NCBI GenBank assembly: GCA_022113835.1
Contig: JAILWY010000015.1
Span: forward strand, 4,846,001 to 4,910,000
Source of the DNA: Atopsyche davidsoni
Taxonomy: Eukaryota > Arthropoda > Insecta > Trichoptera > Hydrobiosidae
Direction of reading: 5' to 3'
DNA length: 64,000 nt
Part shown: positions 9,031 to 21,600 of the stretch, piece after piece
How the letters are laid out: each line of letters starts with the position of its first letter
Numbering within the stretch: the first letter of the stretch is position 1
The notes under the pieces: generated by a model
Told to the model about the DNA's origin: nothing
Seen by the model: only the letters and a program-made list of their open reading frames with translations
The model's database searches: none
Made by a program: the position numbers and the translations under genes

Positions 9031-11662
9031 AATAACAGGATGTTTGCATTATACGTTTTTTACTAAAATATAACAGTATTTCTGTTTTACTTTCGTAAAA
9101 ATTGGGAACAAACAATATGGAAATAAAGTTTATGTAGGTAGTTACATACTTACCTTTTTTGTCTCCGCGTCAATTTATCGTTTTTATAACACTCACTTTT
9201 TAGTCACTCTTTGGCATACTCTGATTTCTAAAATTTAGTAATATCACTTTATTTTTCACTTCTAGAAACTTTTGTAATGAAGTTTAGCATCGGCTAAATA
9301 TTAAACAATTTAAGTTGCAAAACATTGAAGATCGATAACTAATGATATTTTTAATAAAAATATTTCGAAAAAACGAAGCTTCCATAATAATAAATCAAAG
9401 TTATTGGCAATTCAATCCGTCGGTCAGATTTTTAACGAATATCATAATCTGTTTTTCAATAGATATTAATCTGAAATGGAGGCAGTTACGACACAACCCT
9501 GCCTGCATTTTGAGCTCTTTTCAGCGAGTATTCAGTATTGACGAAACTTTTGCGATGGCTTGTCTGCTTGCAATAAATCACTAAATATCGGGACGTTGCA
9601 GGCAATACCGAATGGCGTGGCATTGAGCTGAAATGATATTGCGGTGACCAAGAAGTACACAATAAATATCAGGACCAAACATTTTGATAAAAAAAACACC
9701 TACCTTGAGGCAGCCATGCTAGAAATACACAAAGTTACAAGATTTGGTGGTGTAAGCCCAATTCTGCTCTGGAGACACTTGATTTTAAAGAAGATCACAC
9801 AAAAAATTTACTGCATATTATTAATTCGAATATGTTGCAGTGAACCTTCGAAGATTTTTAAAGAACGGTATTAAATTTTTCATCTCATCGACACAAGCTT
9901 CAGTGTATATAAATGAAATCGTGTATAAATATATGATATACAATAACAGTAAATCAATTTATATATGCTATAATTTCAGGAAAATGTTCACATGCATCAC
10001 TTACCGACCCGCTGAAAAGTATTTATCATTTTGGAAACACGCAGCAAAGTGGTCTTCTGTCATTGAGCACATATTTATTCACAGCGATAAATGTGGAAAC
10101 ACAAAGTGAGTATTCAAGAATTTTGATACACATTTATAAATATTATTGTCTACTCAAACACATTTTATCACACGTGGCAACCTCATTTAAACACCTCAAT
10201 TCAATCACTGTACCATACATATTCAACAAACGTATAAAACTATTAAAATAATATATTTTCGAGTTTGGTATCCGTGCGCCATTTTCACTGATCGCATGAC
10301 AAAACTGCACTGAAAATTAATCACACACTCCCAATATATTTTTATTAAGGGTAACAATAATATTTTGCCTAATAATATTATTGATTTTGTTGCAAGGTTA
10401 TAAAAATAAAATTCGTTATCTGTAGGCAAGAATGTAAAATTTTTTTGCGCTAGTAATTAATGTAGTTATAAAATTTAACAGCTTGGTTTTTCACTGTTCA
10501 ATTCAATTTTCAGAACTTAAATGTTTTATGTGTAATATATGTCAAAATTAACAGTCAAAACTAAAATGTTGAATTAAAAAATACCACTTTCAGATTCATT
10601 AAAAGAAAAGTATTTTAAAGCAATAATCATTTTCATGTGCTACTTTTTTTATACTTGATATATTTTTATATTAGTATTTGCGACGGTTTTTATTTTCATT
10701 ATTAGTCATATGCCAGCATAAATGTTTTTACCTTTTTTATAACACTGTTTGTGCTCTATCAATTCGTAATATATTTTTTGCAATAAAATATTGTTCCCTT
10801 CCATTTACTGTGCAATATATTGTAAATTGATTCATAATAGCGTACGAGAGACGATCTTCTAGTCTGATTTCTACACACGTATTAATGTGATTTTTCGTAA
10901 AATATATATTTACTATGGGTATTATTTTCGTTTACAATTTATCTGAAACATGATCACCCTAGTGATATTCCATTGTATAATTCAGGTTTAGTCGCGAGCA
11001 AAGTATTCGTTTGTACAACTTTGCTCTAGGTGGCTTCGTCTTGCATGTCAGGCACTACATAATACATACAACAATACAATCAGGCACTACCAGCACTCAA
11101 CCTGTCCAATAACAAGCAGCCAGACAATCACAAAAGTTTAAAGACTTTAAAAATAATAAAAAAAACTTACATTGAAATACAGTCCGTACTACTAAAAAAT
11201 TTACAGTCAATCCAACGCAAAGACATAATAAAAAATTTCGTTACATACTAGAAATCAAGATATTAAGCATTCTTCCACAAAAGCTCTATTTTAATATTTG
11301 CAACAGTTTAAAATGTTAACTGGTGAGACCGAGTATATAAAATTTATCGAACTGCAAGAACAGCCCAGGGGATATTTTAATTTACTTAAATATCATAATG
11401 CATTTCAAAAATTAAGCTTTACAATGACGATGATGATACAAGTATATATCCGAGCTTAGATCATCTAAGAGCAGAGAGTCTTTAACATCACAGCTATTTA
11501 ATAAAATTTCAACTGTATTACGCTAAATACGCACAGTTGTAAAACATGCACCTGGTTTTTTATAAAATTAAAATTTAAAGGAAATTTATAATTTAAGCTG
11601 GTTCAAAAAACTGATGATCGTCAAGCCAGCGTGCCAGCCACTGAAGCACGATGCGATTATCT

Positions 11663-11678
11663 TACGTAAGCTTACGTA
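11663..11678. repeat. 16-bp perfect palindrome
   Basis: TACGTAAGCTTACGTA reads the same on both strands and contains two TTACGTAA-like half-sites, a shape bound by bZIP factors. It lies within a locally GC-richer block (11,630-11,750). Any function is inference. Confidence 0.35.
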
Positions 11679-13097
11679 GTGTTTCCGCAGTCCCTCCACT
11701 CCGATCCCATTTGGAGAACACGCCACAGACGGGCATGCAAAAAAATGACGGAAATATTCAATAAATACAACACAAGTTATAATGGACCTTTATATTACGA
11801 GCTTTATACCGTCACGCAACCCCCGCTGTTCATATTGATTTCCCTCAACTTCTAAATATTTATTTCAGATTCAGACCAATAAGATAAGCCACCTCACTCA
11901 AATATTACTTAAAACCGGAAGTAGAATTTCAATTGATAAAATAACATTGTATTCACGTTATATTATATGACGTAATACATGCGAATAAAATACATATGAT
12001 GTGATCCCCGATTCGATTTCCGGCCTTACAGGTAAATCGCAAGTAGATCGAGCTCATGCCTGTTTCAGTTTTAGTAGAAGACGTCGGAATATAAGAATAT
12101 ACACGGCATAATACCCAAGAACCATGTTTTTACATGATAATAACACCAACTGAATACTACGTAGAAAACGGAACACATAACTGCCAAAATCGGATAGGGG
12201 TAGTGTAATCCTCCTCCTACTACTAAGAGCATTAACAGGAACTATGTACAGAACAACCAAGTCTTAATCAAGAAATATTAACGATTTTTTCACGATATAT
12301 TATCAGATCAGCAGACGAACATCATCATCACTCCTAAACCTATTGTCAAGGCTTACGACTTAGATTCATCAGACATGACAGTCAAAAATTACAAAAAAAC
12401 TCTTTGACTTATTAAACGGACAGATTTCTTATCAGCAACAAAACACGTAAAACTGTAAAAACGTTTGGATCTAATATCGTCAAAAAATGGCACAAAACTT
12501 TTATTTATATACATATTTTTATAAATAGTTTCATATCCCTGCATAAAATGGAACCAAAACCTTAAAAATATTGATAGGTTTAACGTTATAAAACAATAAA
12601 ATTAATATGTTGAACTAGGGGTAGTTATGAAATTACAAATACAAAACTGAAAACTGGGAAACTTTTGATGTTTGAAACGAACATGAAGTTTTAACGTATT
12701 AATTATAATTAGAACGATTGGGGTAGGCTGCAAAGTTTACAGGAAAAATCAAAGCCTGAAACGTAAAAGTTCGGCTTTATTATGGAATATTAGCGCATTG
12801 CCTCCTCTGTAAAACGTTGGAATTGTTCCAACTTTTTCCCCAAGGCTGAATTCCGTAGAATATTAAAATTGAACCAATTAACCCTAAGGTGTTGAAATTA
12901 GTTTAAAATTATTGCTTCGTGTTTCACTTGCTTTCACAGACCCAGCATTGTGTTGACATAGCGAGTGACAAAGTTCATACATAATTACTGTTTAATTTAT
13001 AAATTTATTAATACCCACACTAGGGACACACACGGTAATAAAATAAACTATTCAGTTAATTTTTAATAAATTGTGCTCCATTTCTTGGATTCTATTT

Positions 13098-13490
13098 CTG
13101 CAGGTGCGTCTCCTAAGAGGAGCTTGATGACCTCTGAATATATTTGTTTGTTGGTGGATTTTTTAGGGTAAATAGTGCAATACTTGCTGCTTCATCAAGT
13201 GGTTGGGAGGTTGTATACTATTTCACTGAGCATATACCCATGCTGGGGCAGTGTTTATGGTTTTTTAAGGGGAAAATAGTATAGTGGGTCCTTCTATACT
13301 GCAGTCTGCGTATTGCTACTGCCGAATAGCATTATTATATAATCCTTTCCCTACAAAGCTCTGGCGTTTAGATCTGATACTGGGGCAGGAGCCCCTCCTC
13401 CAGGTACTTCCAGAGCACATCCCTTCACAATCAATCCAAGTCCACTTCTCCATTACCGATTCTTTACACATGCTCAGGGTACAGAATGGC
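13098..13490 (+). repeat. Interspersed repeat, family B (near full length)
   Basis: One of the longest copies of a short non-coding family. Its head is a GCCTCTCCTCAGAGGAGG-like palindrome, followed by cactgagcatata, ggggaaaatagtgtag, ctgcgtattgctgctgc, aagctctggcgtttagatct and ggtacttccagagcacatcc. Similar copies are at 15083-15420, 36238-36912 and 41971-42290. No open frame is shared, so a SINE or mini-transposon is likely; neither a tRNA head nor clear terminal repeats were found. Confidence 0.75.
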
Positions 13491-13529
13491 AAACCGCGAC
13501 AATTTGTTGTTGCTTTTTAAGTTGTGTTT

Positions 13530-13830
13530 TTCGAAGGTAGCCTGCGTTTAGTCCGGTCCCTGCGCCTGTCGCGACCCAGATCCGCCTGCGACCCTGCAGA
13601 GCTCTGCTATAATTTGACATGATGATGAGTATAATGGACTCGGCCGTATCATCATGCGAGCCCGGGGAGGATGGCACGGAGTGGTATGGGCCATACGCCG
13701 CTAGATCGATCCGCAACTTTACCGACACGCGTACCCGCGACCCGAACTTGCTCGATAAGGCATACCTGCCCGACTACCTGCCGGGAAATATCAAGGCTTC
13801 GCGACTCAGGCTTTGTTTATCTTCCTAACC
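13530..13830. other. GC-rich block with unassigned open frame
   Basis: This 300-bp block is far richer in G, C and CpG than its surroundings. A plus-strand frame at 13619-13828 gives 69 residues including GEDGTEWYGPYAARSIRNF, unlike the low-complexity frames elsewhere. I do not recognise it. It may be a conserved regulatory element, an untranslated first exon, or an exon of an unknown gene. Confidence 0.3.
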
Positions 13831-14007
13831 CACGATACAACCAACAGAAGCAACAACAAATCGCCACTAGGAATAAATCAAAACATACAGCATTGCTCTA
13901 CAAATTAACCAAAATAATCACGCAAATATACTCAGCAGCACAAATGGCTCAGCACAAATATATGTTCAAAGAATGAGAAGAAGATTAAGTATTCAAAAGT
14001 ATTTTTG

Positions 14008-14205
14008 GTACTTGTTTTTTATCCGACCACCAAAAACCTTTTTTTTTTAACCTAACCTAACCTAACCCAACGAATCGAGCGGTCATGGAAATCTGCAATG
14101 AACGAAATAAACGCCACAACGGGACTCATCGTCATATGATAGATTCTTATCTCTGCGAGTACATGTACATTAAAAAATTTTGGTGGTCGGATAAAAAACA
14201 AGTAC
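14008..14205. mobile_element. Mini-transposon with internal TTAGG repeats (copy 1)
   Basis: A 198-bp non-autonomous element bounded by perfect 27-bp inverted ends beginning gtacttgttttttatccgac. Inside the left end is AACCTAACCTAACCTAACCC at 14049-14068, three to four units of the (TTAGG)n telomere motif read on the other strand. The middle holds a CpG-bearing unique segment, also found in copy 2. No coding capacity. The superfamily is unknown and no clear target duplication was seen. Confidence 0.8.
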
Positions 14206-14671
14206 TGTATTTTTATCACAAATCTTATTCATAACAAGACTATAATAGCATTTTATAACAATGTGACATAATGACTTCTTATACGATTCGATATCAATAC
14301 TAATGGAGTCAATGGTTTAGTAATGTATCAAATAGACCATTACGCTTTTTTCCTTCAAGTTACTACAAATCCAGTGAATGAACTTCTTTTGAACACACAA
14401 CAAAGTGAAAGGAAAAGAGTAGTGATATTTCGTTATGTGTATTGTAAAGACTGGAGTAAAAGAGAGGCGTAGCTCCATACCTGTTAGACCACAATACCCC
14501 ATTGTAAAATATCCAAGCCGGACATTAGTACATTTTACGCAAGATTTTTTTGCCGTACTAAACAATTACTACAATTGACAACCATGAAATGTATAAATTT
14601 ATACGCAGTAAAATTTTCACCCATACAGGCTAATTGTACATGCTATTAAGTAATTTATACGCAGATTCTCA

Positions 14672-14720
14672 ATTTTTTGTCATACAGGTAGGATTCAGAC
14701 CTACAACTTGAACTTTTTTT
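14672..14720 (-). repeat. tRNA-like B-box fragment
   Basis: The minus strand reads GTAGGTCTGAATCCTACCTG, a self-pairing T-arm with a near-consensus RNA polymerase III B box. Similar arms occur at 38068-38110 and 56130-56207. No full tRNA cloverleaf can be drawn, so this is probably a tRNA-derived SINE relic. Confidence 0.4.
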
Positions 14721-15082
14721 TTATTCCTTTGGTCTTGGGAATTACTTCATCTGATATCCGTCAGGATTATATATTATAACATATTGAAAATGTTTTTAAT
14801 TATACAATATATCTTAGTTCGGAAAACACCGTTTTGTGTGGCTTAAAGTTGCCTGCGCGTGTAATTTTAATTAAATTGCATAATAATTCATGTGTTTTCT
14901 GTTGTCAGTACAAATTATGAAAAATATATGGCTTTGGTATCGCAGCGGGGATTCGCTGTCGCAACACGGGAAGAAAGTTTCTAAGTTGTCAGGAATATAT
15001 CTTTGAATGTTAATTTGTGTTTAAATTGAATATTTGATTTAATGGATATTGACTGAGTATAATACAAGATATATATTCAAAA

Positions 15083-15420
15083 CAGGTCCCTCTGCAGAGG
15101 AGGTTGGTGACCATCCCACTGAAAATATTGTTTGTTTATTATTATGAGTAAATAGTGTAGTGGGTTCCCGAATTCTTCTACACAGCAGTTTTATATTCAA
15201 AGGAAAGATCTGCGTATTGCTGTTGCTCAATAGCATTATTATACAATCCGCTTACAAACCTCTGGTATTTAGATCTGAAATTCATTCTGCAGCATGTTGA
15301 AAAAACACTAGCAGTAGCCTCCTTTTGCTTCAAGGTACTTCCAGAATGTAACCCTCCACAATCATTCCCAGTCCACTACTCCATTATCGATATTTTAGGG
15401 GAAAGAATGGCAGCCATGCA
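15083..15420 (+). repeat. Interspersed repeat, family B
   Basis: Starts at ggtccctctgcagaggaggttggtgacc and runs through aaatagtgtagtgggt, gatctgcgtattgctgttgctcaatagc, ctctggtatttagatctgaa and ggtacttccagaatg to the ctccattatcgat tail. Same order as the 13098-13490 copy, with small indels. Confidence 0.75.
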
Positions 15421-16130
15421 CAAGCAACAGAATGGAGAGAGAATATAAAATAAATGGTCATTGAATTTTCTGATTTCAGGCATATATGTACTACGTTTGA
15501 ATCAAGGTAGATAGCATTTTTTTTTAATGATATAATATTTAAAAAAAGTTTTCTGCAGCTTCGAAGGAAAATACCACCCTTTGAACAAAACCCTCTCCAA
15601 CTCTTCTGTGATTTAAATATAACATGTCAAATGCAGAAAACACAAGTCCTTAATAATCCAACTAATCTTCCGCTTCAAAAGTTGGGGTGATTTATAGACG
15701 AATTATTTAGATCTTCTAAGTTTAATTGTCTTTAAAACAAACTTTCTAAACTTTAAAACAGCAGTTTTAAATATTTAATAAGTTTACCTAAAAAAGTTAC
15801 GAAAGCAGAAGATTAATCGCAATGAGAATATAAAAAAATATTTATTAACCTTTATAGATAACAGCACGCTAGTTATAAAGAGAGTGCTTGTAATAATTTA
15901 TATAAATAATATTTTTTATTTAATTTTTCATAGTACGCCTAAAACCACAGTAAAAAATAGCTAAAAAAACAGCTTTTTGTAACATCTGTTGTCAGGTTTT
16001 ACACTACGTTAATAAGTAACGTCTCATTTTTCGAAACAATAAATATCGCATCCTAAAGCTCATAGTCCAAGGAAAATTCATTGGAAAAAAGGGCATTGGA
16101 AGAAAAAAAACTTACGTGGAAGTATGACCA

Positions 16131-16225
16131 AGTTAATGAGACTGGCTCAGGATAGAAATATATTCTATGAAATGGTCAACAACCTCCTATGAAGAGAGAC
16201 ACCAGAAGAAGCAGAACATGTAATT
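16131..16225 (-). repeat. Interspersed repeat, family B (head fragment)
   Basis: Reverse-complement match to the first part of family B: gaaatggtcaacaacctcctatgaagagagac followed by agaagaagc. Only the head remains. Confidence 0.6.
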
Positions 16226-19200
16226 CTCAAGAGACAAGGCCCCTAATTAATTTAAAAATATAAATAAGTACGATGCTTTTATTTGGAAGATGACCGAAGA
16301 TGGTTCAACAGCAGACCAAGGAAGGCTTACAAGGTATCTCTGAACGGATCTGAAGTCGGCAAGGCTTACATTAAGGCATGGTGTTTTGTATGATTTGCTG
16401 TGACTCAAGTAATGTTCGTTAGAGAACACATAACATCTCGAGTTGTAAATATAACCCACGCTATGCTCCAAGGGCACGCCTGTATACTTTAATGTAAATG
16501 CACCCAACAACACTAAAAGTTAACGCTATGTTCAATCCATTTAACTTTTTAAAATAACTTTTTCCTATTCTGCTGAAAAAATTGTGAAAAATTTCACACG
16601 CGACTTGTAACAGATTTGCAATCAATAAACAACGCAAAAGAGGATGCTATTGTCTGATTACAAGTCGGCTACAGTATGTAGAGGTATTGAGCTCAATATA
16701 TATTATTATATAATAATAAATAAAATAGCAAAAAGCTACTGTATTCGTTCAAGACAAGGAGCTTCGTTTTACTATCTCAAATAAAGCAGCTTCTTTTACA
16801 GTTATTTCAGAATTTTCATTTAGTTAATATAATTTTTTTGCCAAGTTGTGGTACTTTTGTCATAGAAGTTTTGGCACTTTGGGTCATACTTTTATTACTT
16901 TGATTTATAGATACGAGTAATAAAATATTTATAATAATACAATACAGCTGTTTTGAATTACTTCTGATTCTTGAACGTAGCCTTAATGTTCATTTGCATT
17001 TGTGTTAATTAAAACCATATTTTGTCTTGCGTAACACTTTGCTTTACAAGCTTCACTGTATCCTGAATACAACCTTTTATCAGCACGTGCCAAAGCTAAT
17101 TTTTTATATTTTAAATAAAACATTTTGTGAATCAATTCATAGAAAATATACTAGCGTCATGACTCTAATTTATATTAATATTAACCAAGTTTGTTTAATA
17201 ATAGCGCTACTTGTTTTACCATTCAAAATAGTTTTGATTGTGGCTGATTATATTTCATTTTATTTTGTGAAATAAATATTTTATTTTATACAAGTTACAT
17301 CATGAATAATCATTATGTTCACCGTCAGTATTTTTTTTAACAATTTTTGCATTTTATTTGCATAAAACATCCATTCAAACCCAAGCAATAAGCCGGATTC
17401 AAAGTTGATATTTTTACGTAATATAAATAAAATTCTTCTTTTTTGCAAAGATTAATTGTGATCGATGACAGCCTATTTGCCAGCGACAATCATCTCCGCA
17501 ACCTTCACAGTGACCTATACTTCGATGATACACTTTTTGCAAAAAATATTTCACAAAATAGTACCGCAGTTTGAGAATGTCACTTAAAGGTTAAACGACT
17601 CCGTGGATTTGAAATTCTTCGCTGAATATTATATAAATAGTAATTTTGCCCGACTACTGTGACGACCTGCAATATTGATGGTGTGTCGTCCATGGGAGTG
17701 ATTTATAATTACCGTACGATCATAGATCATTGGTCATGTGACATGTGTTATAATATCGTTATTCTTGATCAGATATGTAAGATATATGTGTGCGAAAATT
17801 TTAGACCTTTGAAACAATATGTAAGAGTTACGACCGGAATAACATCATGCAGTGTTTTTTTTTTTTTAGGTTTCTTTAGTATCAACCAAAGAAAGTACTG
17901 AGGGAATGTATCCAGGATATGAGTCAAACGCAGTAGTTTGTGGTAAGTAAAGTATTATATATATATATATACGATTCATGAAATATACAACCTTCACTCT
18001 TTCTATGTCGACCATCCCCTTCTCTCGCTCCCGTGTGTCTCTATCGAGAACCGACTCGTTCGATCGCAGGTAGATTTTCCAGTGGTGTAACAGATTTCCA
18101 GATGATTCGCACAATGACATGAATGATCTCATTGAAGACGGAGGTTGCTATCACTTATATGGCGGATGTTTGTTATTAAATAACCCATTATGTAATGACT
18201 ATGTTTATAATTGTTATTATGTTGCGCGGTGGGTACATCTGGTGTGTCCCGTCACATGGCGCAGGTATTGCCTATTCTAATGTTCCGCCCACCACACTTT
18301 GAGAAGCTCACACCTGGGCGAAATCAATGTCAGTGTATAATCATATAATAAATATCGTATTGGCTTTACAATGAAGCGCAGTGCCAAGTGCTTCCTAAAT
18401 ATAGGTCCGCGCAAAGTATTGGTTTTGTGCATGTGTTCATTATCCAAACACCGTTTACTCTTCTTCGTGTTCCTTTCCTCATATGAGATTGGTCACATTA
18501 TTACTGAACATATGTTTCTTCAGAGTCCAAACAAAGTGCTAATTGTGCTTGTGAACTCCGGGTTCATATCCCAGAGGAACTGAAGTTGATAATTCTTTTT
18601 GTTTGTGCCTTTCAAGAGCTTATAATAAATATCGCAATCTTTTAGTTGTTAGCACATTCATAACTGTTTTTTAAACATGGCTTAAGTGGATGTAGAAAAT
18701 AGTGTTATTTAAACTTTGGCTTACCGGCAATATATTTATAAGTTAAAAAAGGTTTACGTCTATCAAGGAGTGCACTATTTATATTGCAGTCACGCTTTGA
18801 GAATGTATATATTTTGATGTTCGAAGAACTCGGCCCGTATTAATTCCTACATATTGCGTTTTAATATAATGAAACTAACCACCTTGCTGTGGACTTATAC
18901 GGAGGCTTGACGAACCTTTTCCATATAACACCATTACATTCATGATTAAATTGAAATATAATTATTACTATTTATTAAAATTGTGATCTTGAAGGCTCCC
19001 GTGTTATTTCATTATTTCGTTTACAGATCTTTCCTGGTTTTTTTGTACTAAAATTTGCATTGTCAATTATTGTAATGTAAACAGGTATAATTATCTATTG
19101 TTCGTTTGTTTACTTTGTAGTATTCCATATATCGACATGCTGAATTGAAATCATTTTAAATAATAATATAGTTCACGACAGTGGCGTTCAGAAAACATAA

Positions 19201-19309
19201 CTTCATATAACTACACAAAACAAAATGGTTTGCTTTGTCGCTAGAATAGATTGCATGCCATTTGTGCGAGTTATATAACAACTTCTGTCAACAACAACCT
19301 CCTCTGAAG

Positions 19310-19440
19310 TCACAATCCTCAGAGGAGGTTTGTGATCATCTCACTAAACATATGTTTATCATAAGCCAGTCTTACTAATTCGGCTGTACTCCCGGCTGTA
19401 ATTCCGCATCCAAGTTAGCTTTTTTCTTCCAAAGCCTCTC
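19310..19440 (+). repeat. Interspersed repeat, family B variant
   Basis: Carries the head cctcagaggaggtttgtgatc and ctcactaaacatatg, then switches to gccagtcttactaattcggctgtact. The same alternative body appears at 20535-20690, 23036-23165 and 30003-30110, so family B has at least two body types sharing one head. Confidence 0.6.
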
Positions 19441-19867
19441 ATTTAAGGATTCTCCTATACTACATCTCCACACAAATATATTTTACTAGACATATTTGTT
19501 GAGTTATTTATTTCACAATATATCTACAGCAGGTGCGATTTTTCTAGCAGTTAGCAGTTCAGGTAACTGCATTCGAGGAGTTCTCGGAATGGACGCGGGC
19601 CTGGCGTGAATACTAACTTTGCGGGTAGTTCGGAGTTTTACCTTTGACATCTCCTTACTGCTCGCGTATAACTGCTTCTTCTCACTGTCACTCAGGCAGG
19701 CGTGCTTCTAGCGACTTTGTACGTATGTACCTGCACGTAGAGATCCAGTCGCAAATGAAACCTGCAATGAAATAAAACTTTTGCTTAAAAATTAAGCTTA
19801 TGTTAAGTAAGATCTAATCGCCAAAGCTTTGTAAAGAAATGATTATATAATAATGCTACTAGGTAGC

Positions 19868-20035
19868 AGTAATACGCAGACTTTTCTGCGTATTATTTTC
19901 GAATATAAAACTGCAATGTAAAAGGACCTAGTTCACTATTTTCCCTTAGAAAACCATGAACACTGGTTCAGCATAAGTATATGCTCAGTGAGATGTTCGC
20001 CAACCTCCTCTGAGGAGAAGCACCTGAAGAAGAAG
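19868..20035 (-). repeat. Interspersed repeat, family B (5' half)
   Basis: Reverse orientation: cgcagacttttctgcg, aaactgcaatg, actattttcccttagaaaac, tatatgctcagtgagatg and caacctcctctgaggagaag match the first 170 bp of family B. It ends in the agaagaag purine run seen at most heads. Confidence 0.7.
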
Positions 20036-20534
20036 AAATCAAGTCATATTTCTGTTCTCATATCAATAATATAATAATATCCCCAACCAAATTATTTTAA
20101 TTTCGTAAATCGGCATTCGCTTACGGCACGTTCTCTGGTTCTGGGTGCGTCTTATAGGCACGTAACAACAGATTGAGAAATGCAATCCGTCTATTGCTGC
20201 GTTTTTGTGTGTATTTTGTATAAAACATAATTAAAAGCAGTCGAGAACTGTTGTTGCGCGGAGGTATTTTTAGAGCAAGCCTACCGAAATCGGGCGATAT
20301 CTGCAGAATCTCACGCGTGTAACTGCGGCTCACCTGCAACTCTATGGAATATTAATATCACTATTATACCCAGGTAGTCATTTTTTCAACACCTGCTGAT
20401 GCTATTTTATGATATATTTTCAATCTTTTCGTAAATATTGTTTGGTGCACGAACCTCAAATTTACTTATAGCACAGCACTGCTACAACTAGACAACTAAA
20501 ACTCAATTCTTCTAGTTATTTTATAACTCTTCTT

Positions 20535-20690
20535 AAAGTGCTTCTCCTCAGAAGAGGAGAAGGCCAGTCTTACCAAATCGGTTGTAAATCCACATAAACT
20601 TCCTCCATCAAATACCCTTTTCTTTCGATTTTTCCTTGGACAATCAGCCGTAGGATGCTACATTTACTGTTACGAAAAATGAGGCTTGTT
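20535..20690 (+). repeat. Interspersed repeat, family B variant
   Basis: Head ctcctcagaagaggagaagg followed by gccagtcttaccaaatcggttgtaaat and ttttccttggacaatcagccg. This is the second body type. It overlaps a chance minus-strand open frame that is not a gene. Confidence 0.6.
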
Positions 20691-20819
20691 TTACTTAATT
20701 GCTTATAAAAGAAACCTCGACAAGAGTGCAATGTATTTATGCAATCTTGACGCATGCAGTCTGCACCGGTAATCTTTAAAAATGAGATAATTGTCTAATT
20801 AAGATTCGGCTGTCGTCTC

Positions 20820-21140
20820 CAGAACAGACATTAAATCACGGACATGACAAGCGCTCGTCTCGGCTGCGCGTGTAAAAATATACGTCTTCTTCTATTTCGG
20901 TGGCTCCCTCCTTCCGCCAGCTCTCTTTTGTTTTTGTTGCTCATTTGTTTATTCATAGCGCCTCGTCGTGTGACGTGCATTGCCGGTGTGCAACACGCGC
21001 CCGGTGATTGCTTTATTAATCGTTTCATGAACGAGGATGTTAACCGCGGTGGTAATTTAAAATTTACTTGTGAATGGGATCAAAGCGCGGCGTCACCGCG
21101 AGGCGAAGACAGCCGAGCTCGCCCGACTTCCCCCGAATGA
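20820..21140. other. GC-rich block with 98-residue open frame
   Basis: A plus-strand frame (20844-21140) starts MTSARLGCACKN and has a hydrophobic run (SSLLFLLLICLFIA) at residues 27-40 that resembles a signal anchor, then several cysteines. The opposite strand is also open (20831-21028). I see no splice context or family motif. The base composition rather than the frame is the firm signal; it may be regulatory DNA or an untranslated exon. Confidence 0.3.
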
Positions 21141-21214
21141 ATACGACTCCTTCTGCCACAGCTGATCGCTAAAAGTAATACTATTGAAATGTACCAGTTT
21201 TTTATTTCAGATTC

Positions 21215-21600
21215 AAGTACAGCCGAATTATTAAGACTGGCAAACATATCTTCAGTGAAATCGTCAATGAACTCCTCTGAGGAGAGGCAATCGATGAAGA
21301 AGACTTGCAGTTTACCATAAGAGCTTTCTCCCTCTCTAGTAATTGATTCATTAGAATATTTTATTCCTTAAAATTATCCAAAACTATCCGTGTTTGACAA
21401 GAAGTAGTAAACCAGAAGTGACTTATATTATCATTGTCCCCCTTTATCTAACATTAGGTATTCAGGTTTTCATTATATCTATACATTTTAAGAATTGATT
21501 ATCACATTTGACAACTTGCTATGCTATTTTTTAGTCAGTTTATATTTCTAGTAAACAAATATTAACCCAACCCGCATGTTGTACCTACTCAGGCTTTCAC
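21215..21600. repeat. Long dispersed repeat, family C (copy 1)
   Basis: Begins with a reversed family B head (actcctctgaggagaggcaa, then gaagaagacttgcagt) and continues with cagaagtgacttatattatc, aggtattcag, gaattgattatcacatttgacaacttg and taacccaacccgca. The same blocks in the same order lie at 25440-25860. The unit is therefore longer than family B alone. Confidence 0.65.

Larger units (their letters stand above)
8050..13090. other. Gene-poor AT-rich DNA upstream of LARGE
   Basis: No coding exon is supported. The 5' untranslated exon(s) and promoter of LARGE probably lie in this stretch or further right, but I cannot place them. It holds a dispersed repeat near 8815-9030 and a 16-bp palindrome at 11663-11678. 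Open frames here are short and low in complexity. Confidence 0.5.

Noticed and set aside
14049..14068. Chromosome end or interstitial telomere scar
   Set aside because: The TTAGG units lie inside a mini-transposon with inverted ends and recur in its second copy, so they belong to the element.
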